This document shows, piece by piece, positions 8,277-16,967 of a stretch of 64,000 nucleotides of DNA (within the stretch, counting starts at the first letter, position 1; each line of letters begins with the position of its first letter). Under the pieces are notes generated by a model that was not told where the DNA came from, made no database searches, and saw only the letters and a program-made list of their open reading frames with translations. This DNA comes from Hymenobacter aerilatus (GTDB lineage: Bacteria > Bacteroidota > Bacteroidia > Cytophagales > Hymenobacteraceae). The stretch is from NCBI RefSeq assembly GCF_022921095.1, contig NZ_CP095053.1, positions 4,568,501 to 4,632,500 of the forward strand, read 5' to 3'. The translations under genes were made by a program, and so were the position numbers.

Positions 8277-8306
8277 GCCCTACTTCTACCCTATAGTAGG
8301 TAGGGC
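8277..8306 (+). other. stem-loop between pyrE and purL
   Basis: GCCCTAC (8277-8283) pairs with GTAGGGC (8300-8306), with a weaker inner stem. No T-run follows, so it is a poor intrinsic terminator; it may mark the break between the pyr and pur parts of the block. Confidence 0.4.
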
Positions 8307-8347
8307 AGCCGGCACAGCGGAAAATAGTAAACCTTATTTCCTTCCTT

Positions 8348-11300
8348 TTGGAATCTATCCAACGAACCATTCAGCTACGGCTCAAGCCTACCCGTCACGA
8401 CGGTGAGGGTCAGCGTGTAGCCGAAGCAGCCCAGCGCCATCTGGGCCTGCGCACCGGGCGCGTGCAAAGCACTGCCCTCTACACCGTGCGCTACCCCCTC
8501 ACCGACGAGCAGCTGCACAGCTTTGCCACGCGCTGCCTGCAAGACCCAGTGCTGCACGATGTGGCCCTGGACGAGTTCCGCCCTACCGATTCCTTCTATA
8601 AGAGTTACATCCTGGTGGCCAAGCTGCCCGGCGTGACCGACGACGAAGGCATCTCGGCGCAGAATGCCCTGGGCGACTTCCTCAACCAGCCTCTCGATAC
8701 GCATACTCAGCACATCTTCAGTAAACGGCTCTACTTCCTGGAGCACGAGCTGCCCGCGCAGGATCTGCGCCGCCTGGCCGAAGAGCTGCTGGGCAACAAG
8801 ATGATCAACCGCTTCGAAACCGGCCCCCTCTCCGAGCTGCGCGACTACACGCCGCGTCCCGGCGGCGGGGCCGAAGCCATTACGGAGCTGGTGCCGCTGG
8901 TAGGCCTCACGGACGAGGAGTTGGTGAAGCTGTCAAAAGACAACCTCTACGCTCTGAACCTAGAGGAAATGCGGGCTGTGCGCGACCACTACGCCACCAT
9001 TGCGGCCGAGCGCGAAGACGCCGGCCTCCCCACTGCCCCCACCGACTGCGAGCTGGAAATCATTGCCCAAACGTGGTCGGAGCACTGCAAGCACAAGGAG
9101 TTTTCGGCCGTTATCAACTACAAGGATGCGGCTACCGGCGAGACCAAGCAAATTGACTCGCTGTTCAAAACCTATATCCGCAACGCCACTGCCGAGGTAG
9201 ACCGCCAACTTCGCGCCAACGGCAACGACTGGCTGATTAAGGTGTTCAGCGACAATGCCGGCGCCGTGCGCATCAACCCCGAGTCGTTGTTTGTATGGAA
9301 GGTGGAAACTCACAACTCGCCCTCGGCCATCGACCCGTATGGTGGAGCTATTACGGGCATCTTGGGCAACAACCGTGACCCGCTGGCTACCGGTATTGGT
9401 GGTGCTCGGTTGCTGTTCAACACCAACGTTTTGTGCTTTGGTAATCCGGAATTCAGCGGTGAGCTGCTGACTAACCAACTGCACCCACGCCGCATTTTTG
9501 AAGGTGTGCGCAAAGGCATCGAGGACGGCGGCAACAAGTCAGGGGTGCCCACGGTGAACGGCAGTATTGTGTTTGATGACCGCTACGCCGGCAAGCCGCT
9601 GGTATACTGCGGCACTGGTGCCGTGATGCCCATGCAACTGGCTGGTGAGGACTCCTGGGAAAAGAAAATCGACCCGCAGGACCGCATCATCATGGCTGGG
9701 GGTAGGGTAGGCAAGGATGGCATCCACGGTGCTACCTTCTCCAGCATCGAGCTGGACGAAACCTCGCCTGCCACGGCCGTGCAAATCGGCTCGCCCATCA
9801 CCCAGAAGCTGGCGATGGACTTCCTAATTATCGCCACGCGGCGCGGCCTCATCAAGTGCAGCACCGACAACGGTGCGGGCGGCCTCTCGTCCAGCATTGG
9901 CGAGCTGGCTACCATCAGCGGCGGCGCCGTAGTAGAGCTGGAAAAAGTGCCGTTGAAATATTCGGGCTTGCGGCCTTGGGAAATCTTCGTTTCGGAGTCG
10001 CAGGAGCGTTTTTCGCTGGCGGTAGAGCCCAGTAAGCTTGAGGAGTTGCTGGCGCTGGGTAAGGAAATGGAAGTGGAGCTGACCGACATTGGCTATTTCA
10101 CCGCCGACGGCTACCTCGACGTGCGCTTTGCCGGCGAGGCCGTAGCGAAGCTGGACATGCACTTCCTGCACGACGGCGTGCCGCGCAAGACGCTGGAAGC
10201 TGAGCTGGACCCCGCTACCGCTCAAGAGCCTGCCCTACCCACCGAAACCGACTACACCGACACACTGCGCCGCCTGCTGGGTTCGCTTAACATCTGTTCG
10301 CGCGAGTCCGTGATTCGGCAGTACGACCACGAGGTGAAAGGCCGCACCGTGGTGAAGCCCCTGATGGGTGCCACCGGCCAGGCTCCACAGGATGCCGCCG
10401 TGGTGCGTTTCAACTTCGAGAGCTGGGAAGGCGTGGCCGTGAGCAACGGCATCCTACCCCGCTATGGCGACCTAGATGCCTACCAGATGTCGGCCGGCTC
10501 GTTCGACGAGGCCGTACGCCAGATTATAGCTGTGGGCGGCAAGCTGCCCAACCTCACGCCCGGCGACGGTACGTTCTGGTCGGTGAATGACAACTTCTGC
10601 GTGCCCGACTCGGTGTATGACCCCACCGGCAACCCCGACGGCAAGCACAAGCTGGCTAAGCTGGTACAGATGTGCGAGGCCCTGCGCGACGCGACAGCCG
10701 CCTACTGTATCCCGCTCACGAGCGGCAAGGACTCGATGAAAAACGACTTCAAAGCTGACGGCGTGAAGATTTCGGTGCCACCCACGGTGCTGTACTCCAT
10801 GACCGCCAAAATGGAAGACGTGCGCCGAGCCGTAACGTCGGATTTCAAGCAGGAAGACGATGTGGTGTACCTGCTAGGCGAAACCTACGACGAGTTAGGC
10901 GGCTCAGAGTTCTATGCCCTGCACGGCGAGTTAGGTGCCAACGTGCCCCAAGTTCGTTTCGACAAGGCCAAAGAGCTCTATATAACAATAGGGGAAGCCA
11001 ACGACCAGAACCTCATTCAATCCTGCCACGACCTAAGTGATGGTGGCCTAGCCGTAGCACTGGCCGAGGCTACGTTCGGTTACGGCTTCGGGGCCGACGT
11101 GGAGCTGACCGGCGAACTGAGCCTGACGGCACAGCTATTCTCGGAGTCGCACTCGCGCTTTGTGGCCACGGTAGCACCCGAGGATGTAGTAGCCTTCGAA
11201 GCGTTGCTGAAAGGCCGCGCTACCCGCTTGGGCACCGTAACCGGCAATGGCCGCCTCACAGTACGCCACGCAGGCCAGGAAGTCGTTGATGCTGATGTAG

Positions 11301-11407
11301 CTGAGCTGCGCGAAACGTGGTCGAATGGCCCGGTAAACAAGGTAATTGGACTGGACCTGGACGCGGTACGCAACGCCAACGAAGGCTCAACCAGCGGCCT
11401 TGGATAA
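8348..11407 (+). CDS. purL: phosphoribosylformylglycinamidine synthase, synthetase subunit
   Basis: 1019 residues from TTG 8348; no ATG is available before the conserved N-terminus. With glutamine-derived ammonia and ATP it converts FGAR to FGAM in purine synthesis. Seen: SEHCKHKEF near residue 243, ETHNSPSAI near 319, and DNGAGGLSSSIGE. The size is unusual. It is longer than the small PurL (about 740) because of an N-terminal ~200-residue part that looks like the PurS-like and linker domains of large PurL. Unlike the ~1230-residue large form, it lacks the glutaminase domain, which is encoded separately by purQ 46 bases downstream. The complex is therefore probably PurL plus PurQ without a free PurS. 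Confidence 0.93.
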   Translation: MESIQRTIQLRLKPTRHDGEGQRVAEAAQRHLGLRTGRVQSTALYTVRYPLTDEQLHSFATRCLQDPVLHDVALDEFRPTDSFYKSYILVAKLPGVTDDEGISAQNALGDFLNQPLDTHTQHIFSKRLYFLEHELPAQDLRRLAEELLGNKMINRFETGPLSELRDYTPRPGGGAEAITELVPLVGLTDEELVKLSKDNLYALNLEEMRAVRDHYATIAAEREDAGLPTAPTDCELEIIAQTWSEHCKHKEFSAVINYKDAATGETKQIDSLFKTYIRNATAEVDRQLRANGNDWLIKVFSDNAGAVRINPESLFVWKVETHNSPSAIDPYGGAITGILGNNRDPLATGIGGARLLFNTNVLCFGNPEFSGELLTNQLHPRRIFEGVRKGIEDGGNKSGVPTVNGSIVFDDRYAGKPLVYCGTGAVMPMQLAGEDSWEKKIDPQDRIIMAGGRVGKDGIHGATFSSIELDETSPATAVQIGSPITQKLAMDFLIIATRRGLIKCSTDNGAGGLSSSIGELATISGGAVVELEKVPLKYSGLRPWEIFVSESQERFSLAVEPSKLEELLALGKEMEVELTDIGYFTADGYLDVRFAGEAVAKLDMHFLHDGVPRKTLEAELDPATAQEPALPTETDYTDTLRRLLGSLNICSRESVIRQYDHEVKGRTVVKPLMGATGQAPQDAAVVRFNFESWEGVAVSNGILPRYGDLDAYQMSAGSFDEAVRQIIAVGGKLPNLTPGDGTFWSVNDNFCVPDSVYDPTGNPDGKHKLAKLVQMCEALRDATAAYCIPLTSGKDSMKNDFKADGVKISVPPTVLYSMTAKMEDVRRAVTSDFKQEDDVVYLLGETYDELGGSEFYALHGELGANVPQVRFDKAKELYITIGEANDQNLIQSCHDLSDGGLAVALAEATFGYGFGADVELTGELSLTAQLFSESHSRFVATVAPEDVVAFEALLKGRATRLGTVTGNGRLTVRHAGQEVVDADVAELRETWSNGPVNKVIGLDLDAVRNANEGSTSGLG

Positions 11408-11453
11408 TAACTCATTAACCGGCGGCCGGCCTCCGGTCGGCGCTCCGCATCTT

Positions 11454-12305
11454 ATGGTTCAAGCACTCATTCTCACTGGTTTCGGCATCAACTGCGAAGA
11501 AGAGTTCGCGGCGGCTTACCGCTTAGCGGGCGCCGAGCCTACCATCGTGCACCTCAACCAAGTATTGCACGGTGAGGTCAGCATCCACGATTTCGATATT
11601 CTGAACTTCCCCGGCGGCTTTTCATTTGGCGACGATCTGGGCTCAGGTGTGGTACTGGCTAATAAGCTGCGCTACCGCAAAAACGCCGAAGGCCGCACGT
11701 TGCTGGATGATATCCGGCAATTCATTGCCGATGGCAAGTTTGTGCTGGGCATCTGCAACGGGTTTCAGGTGCTCGTAAAGTTGGGCTTGCTACCCGATCT
11801 GGCCGGCAACGTAACGCCCGAAGTGACGCTGACGCACAACGCCTCGGGTCGGTACGAGGACCGCTGGGTGCGCTTGAAAGTCAACCCGAAGGCCGGCACG
11901 CCTTTCCTCAAAGGCATGGATACGCTGGAGGTGCCCGTGCGCCATGGCGAAGGTCGCCTCATCATTCCCGATGCTGCCACGCGGGAGCAGATCGTGCAGC
12001 GTGGCCTCAACGTGCTGACCTATTGCGACAGCACGGGCTGCGAGGTATCGGCCTACCCTCACAACCCCAACGGCGCCGACCTAAACTGCGCCGGCCTGAC
12101 CGATACCACCGGTCAGGTATTTGGCCTAATGCCGCACCCCGAGGCCTACCTCTCGCTCTACAACCACCCGGAATGGACGCGCCGCAAGCGCCAAAATCCG
12201 GAGCTTTCTGAAGAGGGCGACGGGCTGCGCATCTTCCGCAACATTGTGGAGCATGTGCAACAACATGCGGCCCACCCGCACGCTGAAGCCACTTCTGCCT
12301 CCTAA
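11454..12305 (+). CDS. purQ: phosphoribosylformylglycinamidine synthase, glutaminase subunit
   Basis: 283 residues from the ATG at 11454 (MVQALILTGFGINC). It is a class I glutamine amidotransferase that hydrolyses glutamine and passes ammonia to PurL. The nucleophile is C101 in GICNGFQ; the catalytic His-Glu pair lies in MPHPEAY near residues 227-230; NFPGGFSFGDDLGSG is the oxyanion region. At 283 residues it is longer than stand-alone PurQ of Bacillus (about 227) and matches the C-terminal domain of the large fused PurL, so the pair looks like a large PurL cut in two. It sits 46 bases after purL and 46 before purC. Confidence 0.94.
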   Translation: MVQALILTGFGINCEEEFAAAYRLAGAEPTIVHLNQVLHGEVSIHDFDILNFPGGFSFGDDLGSGVVLANKLRYRKNAEGRTLLDDIRQFIADGKFVLGICNGFQVLVKLGLLPDLAGNVTPEVTLTHNASGRYEDRWVRLKVNPKAGTPFLKGMDTLEVPVRHGEGRLIIPDAATREQIVQRGLNVLTYCDSTGCEVSAYPHNPNGADLNCAGLTDTTGQVFGLMPHPEAYLSLYNHPEWTRRKRQNPELSEEGDGLRIFRNIVEHVQQHAAHPHAEATSAS

Positions 12306-12351
12306 TCACTACTGCAACCCGCCAGCGATTCGCGTCGGCTTTCTACCCGAT

Positions 12352-13284
12352 ATGAACACCCTCAATCACTTCGAAACTCCCCAACTCGAACTCCTGCACC
12401 GCGGGAAAGTACGTGACTCGCTGCGTGCTCCTAACGGCGACCGGCTCATCATCGTAACGGACCGCCTATCGGCGTTCGACTCGGTGTTGGAAACGCCTGT
12501 GGCCCACAAAGGTGCGGTGCTGAATGGCTTGGCTAACTTCTGGTTCGACAAGACCCGCGACATCATCCCCAACCACGTGATTGAGCTGGTAGATGCCAAC
12601 GCCATGTTGGTGAAGGAAGCCGAGCCAATTCGGGTGGAGATGGTGGTGCGCGCCTACCTTACCGGCTCGATGTGGCGCGGCTACCAGCAGGGGCAGCGCA
12701 CCTTCTCCGGTGTAACGGTGCCCGACGGACTGAGTAAGCACCAGCAGTTCCCCGAGCCCATCGTGACGCCGACGACCAAGGAAGAATCGGACCGCGAAAT
12801 CACGCCCGAGAACTTGGTGAGCGAAGGCTGGGTGAGCCAAGAGCTGTACGACCAGATGAAGGAGAAAGCCTTGGCCTTGTTCAAGGTAGGCTCCGATCTG
12901 TTGAAGGAAAAAGGTATTATTCTGGTGGATACCAAGTATGAGTTTGGCCTGCTGAATGGCGCGCTGATTCTGATTGATGAAATCCACACGCCCGACTCGT
13001 CGCGCTTTTGGTCGGCTGAAGATTACGCCAAGAACCCAGAATCGGCGGAGCAGATGGACAAAGAGTACGTGCGCCAGTGGCTGATTGCCAACAAGGTAGA
13101 TGGCCAGTATCCCCGCGCCCTCACGCCCGAGGTGTCGCAGGAGGCCACCCGCCGCTACCTCGACATCTATGAGCGCATCACCGGCCAGCCCCTACCCACC
13201 GCCAACGAGCCAACCGTTGGGGGCGACGTGCACGCTCGTCTGGTAGGCAACCTAGTGCGTGCCGGCCTGATGAAGGACGCCTAA
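12352..13284 (+). CDS. purC: phosphoribosylaminoimidazole-succinocarboxamide synthase
   Basis: 310 residues from the ATG at 12352 (MNTLNHFETPQLELLHRGKVRD). It condenses CAIR with aspartate using ATP to make SAICAR in purine synthesis. Visible signatures are GKVRDSL near the start, DRLSAFDSVL, the conserved RAYLTGSMWRGY, and LVDTKYEFG. The length fits the longer family branch also seen in yeast and Bacteroidota (about 300). A long upstream in-frame extension overlapping purQ was rejected. After its stop come 103 AT-rich bases with direct repeats before purD, a likely regulatory break. Confidence 0.95.
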   Translation: MNTLNHFETPQLELLHRGKVRDSLRAPNGDRLIIVTDRLSAFDSVLETPVAHKGAVLNGLANFWFDKTRDIIPNHVIELVDANAMLVKEAEPIRVEMVVRAYLTGSMWRGYQQGQRTFSGVTVPDGLSKHQQFPEPIVTPTTKEESDREITPENLVSEGWVSQELYDQMKEKALALFKVGSDLLKEKGIILVDTKYEFGLLNGALILIDEIHTPDSSRFWSAEDYAKNPESAEQMDKEYVRQWLIANKVDGQYPRALTPEVSQEATRRYLDIYERITGQPLPTANEPTVGGDVHARLVGNLVRAGLMKDA

Positions 13285-13338
13285 AGGAACGGTAATTCGC
13301 CTCGATAAAGTTGGCCCGCCTAGGGCGTTAAGTACTGT

Positions 13339-13371
13339 AATTTAAATACGTACGAAATTTAAATACCGTAC
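13339..13371. promoter_or_regulatory. tandem AT-rich near-palindromes between purC and purD
   Basis: Two copies of AATTTAAATAC followed by (C)GTAC begin at 13339 and 13356, a 17-base period; each core is close to a palindrome (GTAnTTTAAATAC). In a GC-rich operon this AT-rich spacer stands out and could be an operator or an internal promoter for purD-purN-purF. Confidence 0.4.
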
Positions 13372-13387
13372 AAAATCTAGTTGTTTC

Positions 13388-14662
13388 ATGAATGTAGTCA
13401 TCCTCGGTTCTGGTGCTCGTGAGCACGCTCTCGCCTGGAAACTCACCCAAGATGGTGCCACTGCGCACGTGCTGCCCGGCAACCCTGGTATCCCCGGCTC
13501 GGTGCCGTCCATTGACGCGCTGGATTTTCCGGCGGTGCAGCGCTTTTGCGAGGAGCAAGGTGCGAAACTGCTGGTGCCTGGCTCCGAGGCAACCTTGGCG
13601 GCGGGCGTGACCGACTTTTTCGCCCAGACTGATATCCGCGTGTTTGGCCCAACCCGGCAGGCAGCGGCGCTGGAGTCGTCGAAAGTATGGTCGAAGAACT
13701 TTATGCAGCGCCACGGCGTGGCTACCGGGCAAGCCTGGACGTTCCGCTCCGACCAGGTAACCGAAGCTCTGGCCAAAGCGGCCGAGCTGGAGGGTAGGGT
13801 AGTGGTAAAGTACGACGGCCTGGCCGCTGGCAAGGGTGTGTACGTTTGCTCGTCGGAGGAAGAAGTGAAGGCCGCCATTGATGAGCTAGTGGATCTGCAT
13901 TCCGATTGGTTTAGCTTCTTACTGGAAGAAAAGCTAGTCGGCCCTGAAATCAGCGTGATGGGCGCTACCGACGGCAACAGCATCCGGTTGCTGGCTACCT
14001 CGCAGGACCACAAGCAGCTGCGGGCCGGCGACCAAGGGCCCAACACCGGTGGTATGGGTGCCTACTGCCCCGTACCCTTCGCCGATGACAACGTAATGGC
14101 CGAGGTGCGCCGCGACATCATTGAGCCTACCATGCGCGGGTTGCAGGCGTCGCAGTTCGACTTCAAAGGCTTCATCTATTTCGGCATCATGCTCACGCCC
14201 AACGGGCCAAAGCTGCTGGAGTACAACACCCGCCTGGGTGACCCGGAAGCCGAAGTGCTGTTGCCCGCTATGCAAAGCAGCCTGCTCGACCTCATCACGG
14301 CGGCTCTTGACGGCGACCTGTCGCGCCACGATGTATGGCAGCGCCCCGGCCACTACGCCGGCGTGGTGCTGGCCTCGGGCGGCTACCCGGCGCCTAAGTT
14401 TCCCACGGGCTTCCCCATTACGGGTCTCGACCAACTCGCCGACGATACGCTGGTGTTCTTTGGCGGAGTGAAAGCCGGCGCCGAAGCCGAACAGCTGGTA
14501 ACCGGCGGTGGCCGGGTACTGGTGGTAGTAGCGCATGGCGACGAGCTGAACGATGCCGTGCAGCAAGCCTACGCCGAAATCGAGAAAATCAGCTTCCAGG
14601 ATGCGTACTACCGCACCGACATTGGGCAGCGGCCCAGCCCCATTCTTACTCGCGTATATTAA
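13388..14662 (+). CDS. purD: phosphoribosylamine-glycine ligase (GAR synthetase)
   Basis: 424 residues from the ATG at 13388 (MNVVILGSGAREHALAWKL). It ligates glycine to phosphoribosylamine with ATP, the second step of purine synthesis. The N-terminal GSGAREHAL, the ATP-grasp region VVKYDGLAAGKGVYV, the GPEISVMGATDG stretch and the substrate loop LEYNTRLGDPEAE are all present. Length is normal for the family. The purN start codon follows the TAA stop with no gap, so the two are translationally coupled. Confidence 0.96.
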   Translation: MNVVILGSGAREHALAWKLTQDGATAHVLPGNPGIPGSVPSIDALDFPAVQRFCEEQGAKLLVPGSEATLAAGVTDFFAQTDIRVFGPTRQAAALESSKVWSKNFMQRHGVATGQAWTFRSDQVTEALAKAAELEGRVVVKYDGLAAGKGVYVCSSEEEVKAAIDELVDLHSDWFSFLLEEKLVGPEISVMGATDGNSIRLLATSQDHKQLRAGDQGPNTGGMGAYCPVPFADDNVMAEVRRDIIEPTMRGLQASQFDFKGFIYFGIMLTPNGPKLLEYNTRLGDPEAEVLLPAMQSSLLDLITAALDGDLSRHDVWQRPGHYAGVVLASGGYPAPKFPTGFPITGLDQLADDTLVFFGGVKAGAEAEQLVTGGGRVLVVVAHGDELNDAVQQAYAEIEKISFQDAYYRTDIGQRPSPILTRVY

Positions 14663-15289
14663 ATGACAACTAACCTGCCACGGCTGGCGATTTTGCTTTC
14701 GGGTAGAGGCTCCAACATGGTGGCTCTGGTCGAAGCGGTGCAGCGTGGCGTATTGCAAGGCGTGGCCGAAGTGGCCGTGGTATTCAGCAACAAGCCCGAT
14801 GCGCCTGGCCTGACCACGGCTGCCGCGCTGGGCTGCCCCACCGCCAGCCTAGCTCCGGAGGGTAGGAAACGCGCCGAATATGATGCGGCCGTGGTGGACT
14901 TACTCCAAGGCTACCAGCCCGATTACGTGGTGCTGGCGGGCTATATGCGTATTCTGTCGTCGGTATTCGTGCGGGCGTTTGCGGGGCGCATTGTCAACAT
15001 TCATCCTGCCGATACGCACCAACACCAAGGCCTACATGCCTACGAATGGGCCTTCGAAAACCGCTTGCCCGAAACTAAAATAACGGTGCATTTGGTTGAT
15101 GAGGGTCTCGATACGGGTCCGATTTTGGCGCAGGCCCCCGTGGACCTGCGCGGTGCCGATACGCTGGCTGAAGTAGAGCGCCGCGGCCTAGCCGTAGAAC
15201 ACCAATTGTACGCCAATACGTTAGTGCAACTCATTCGCCAAGAGTTGCCTACCCCCTCCATTGCCGAGCGGTCGGCAACTCAACATTGA
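14663..15289 (+). CDS. purN: phosphoribosylglycinamide formyltransferase
   Basis: 208 residues; its ATG abuts the purD stop. It transfers the formyl group from 10-formyltetrahydrofolate to GAR. The N-terminal ILLSGRGSNMVAL loop binds phosphate. The catalytic His lies in NIHPADTHQHQGLHAYEWAF, the variant seen in Bacteroidota in place of the usual HPSLLP, and the catalytic Asp lies in VDEGLDTGPIL. The presence of purN means that the folate-dependent route is available for this step. It ends 10 bases before purF. Confidence 0.95.
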   Translation: MTTNLPRLAILLSGRGSNMVALVEAVQRGVLQGVAEVAVVFSNKPDAPGLTTAAALGCPTASLAPEGRKRAEYDAAVVDLLQGYQPDYVVLAGYMRILSSVFVRAFAGRIVNIHPADTHQHQGLHAYEWAFENRLPETKITVHLVDEGLDTGPILAQAPVDLRGADTLAEVERRGLAVEHQLYANTLVQLIRQELPTPSIAERSATQH

Positions 15290-15299
15290 CATTTGAATT

Positions 15300-16805
15300 A
15301 TGTGCGGAATAGTAGGTTTTTACGGTCCTGATGACGTCGCGCACGACATTGTGTTCGGCCTCACCGCGTTGCAGCACCGCGGGCAGGATGCCGCCGGCAT
15401 TGCCACCTTCGACGGCAACTTTCACCTGCACAAAGGCAATGGGCTGATTGCCGACGTGTTTCGGCCGAAGTTTCTGAAAAAGCTGACGGGCAACATCGGC
15501 ATTGGGCACGCGCGCTATACCACGCAGGGCTCCAACGATTCGGAGCTGGCGCAGCCCTTCACCACTAGCTACCCCTTCGGGCTGTCGATGGTGCACAACG
15601 GCAACGTTATCAACTTCCGCGACGTGGCCAAACGCCTGCACGAGAAGTACCACGTGCTGCCCAAAACCAACAACGACCTGGAGCTGATTATGTACACCTT
15701 CGCCTCGGAGCTGCGCACCAAGGACCTCGACAACCTCTCCGTGGTCGACATCTTTGATGCCGTGGAAACGACGCAGGAGCTGGTAGAAGGTGCCTACGCT
15801 ACTATCACTGTTATTGCCGGGTACGGCCTGCTGGCTTTCAACGACCCCCGCGGCATCCGGCCCCTGGTGCTTGGTCGTCGCGACACGCCTAATGGTCCGG
15901 TGTACGCCTTCGCCTCAGAATCGACGTGCTTTGACTACCTGGGCTTCGAGTTCATCAAGAACGTAGGACCAGGTCAGGCCATATTCATCGACCAGAATTT
16001 CAAGGTTCACTACAAGAACCCCTACCAGCAGCCTAAGAACTTCTGCGTGTTCGAGCACATCTATTTCGCCCGCGAAGACTCCGTGATTCACGGCCGCTTG
16101 GTGGCGCGGGAGCGTGTGCGCTTGGGCAAGCTGCTAGCGCGCCGAGTGAAAGAAGCTGGATTGCAGCCTGATATGGTGATTGATGTGCCCTCTTCGGGTT
16201 ACTTTGCCGCGTCGGGGTTGGCTGAGGCCATTGGCGTGCCCTATCGTCGTGGGTTGGTGAAAAATAACCACATGGGCCGTTCCTTTATTGTGAGCAGCCA
16301 GGCGGGTAGGGAAGACGTGGTGAAGAAAAAGCTGAACCCGATTCGGGCCTTTGTGGAAGGCAAGAAGGTGGCTGTGGTGGACGACAGCATCGTGCGTGGC
16401 ACTACCTCGCGGCGCATTGTGCGCATTCTGCGCGAGGCCGGCGCCAAGGAGGTGTACTTTATTTCGTCGGCGCCGCCCATTGTGTCGCCCTGCATCTACG
16501 GCATCGATATGGCCATGAGCACGGAGTTGATTGCGGCCAACCACACCGAGCAGGAAATCTGTGACTACATTGAGGCCGACCGCGTGATCTATCAGTCGGT
16601 GGAGGATTTGCAGGAGCTGTTTTCGCCAGAAAAGGGCCACGGCGGCAACTGCTTTGCCTGCTTCACCGGCAACTACCCCACCGGCGACGTGACGCGCTAT
16701 CTGCGCCACATCCAGGAGGAACGCCAAAGCCACCGCAGCAAGAAGGACAAGGCGCTAGCCGCTACGTCCGTCAGCGCCAAAGCCCCCGAGCCCACGGAAC
16801 ATTAA
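15300..16805 (+). CDS. purF: amidophosphoribosyltransferase
   Basis: 501 residues. It performs the committed step of purine synthesis, making phosphoribosylamine from PRPP and glutamine. It begins MCGIVGFYG, so removal of Met exposes the N-terminal nucleophile Cys2 directly and there is no propeptide. The glutaminase half has the usual HRGQDAAGI and GHARYTTQG motifs; the C-terminal half has the PRPP loop VAVVDDSIVRGTTS near residue 357. The cysteine-containing stretch GGNCFACFTGNYP near the end is kept. After the stop comes a palindromic repeat (16822-16940), then purM. Confidence 0.96.
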   Translation: MCGIVGFYGPDDVAHDIVFGLTALQHRGQDAAGIATFDGNFHLHKGNGLIADVFRPKFLKKLTGNIGIGHARYTTQGSNDSELAQPFTTSYPFGLSMVHNGNVINFRDVAKRLHEKYHVLPKTNNDLELIMYTFASELRTKDLDNLSVVDIFDAVETTQELVEGAYATITVIAGYGLLAFNDPRGIRPLVLGRRDTPNGPVYAFASESTCFDYLGFEFIKNVGPGQAIFIDQNFKVHYKNPYQQPKNFCVFEHIYFAREDSVIHGRLVARERVRLGKLLARRVKEAGLQPDMVIDVPSSGYFAASGLAEAIGVPYRRGLVKNNHMGRSFIVSSQAGREDVVKKKLNPIRAFVEGKKVAVVDDSIVRGTTSRRIVRILREAGAKEVYFISSAPPIVSPCIYGIDMAMSTELIAANHTEQEICDYIEADRVIYQSVEDLQELFSPEKGHGGNCFACFTGNYPTGDVTRYLRHIQEERQSHRSKKDKALAATSVSAKAPEPTEH

Positions 16806-16821
16806 TTGAGTAACAACGAAG

Positions 16822-16940
16822 TGTCATCCTGAACATTCCGCGCATCAAGCGGCGACGAAGGACCTTATCACACTAGAACGAGTCGTTAGTACGCCTGTTG
16901 TTCACACGTGATAAGGTCCTTCGCTCCGCTCAGGATGACA
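16822..16940. repeat. dispersed palindromic repeat, copy 1
   Basis: TGTCATCCTGA at the left end matches TCAGGATGACA at the right end, and inner arms CGAAGGACCTTATCA / TGATAAGGTCCTTCG pair perfectly, giving a long interrupted palindrome. The centre contains AGAACGAGTCGT, shared with copy 4. It lies between purF and purM, so it can fold into a strong hairpin in the operon mRNA. No transposase is linked. Confidence 0.85.
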
Positions 16941-16967
16941 AGATTAAAAATAGCCTAAGCCTACCCC

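Noticed and set aside
16822..16940. Insertion sequence
   Set aside because: Only about 119 bases and no open frame; it is a palindromic repeat without transposase.
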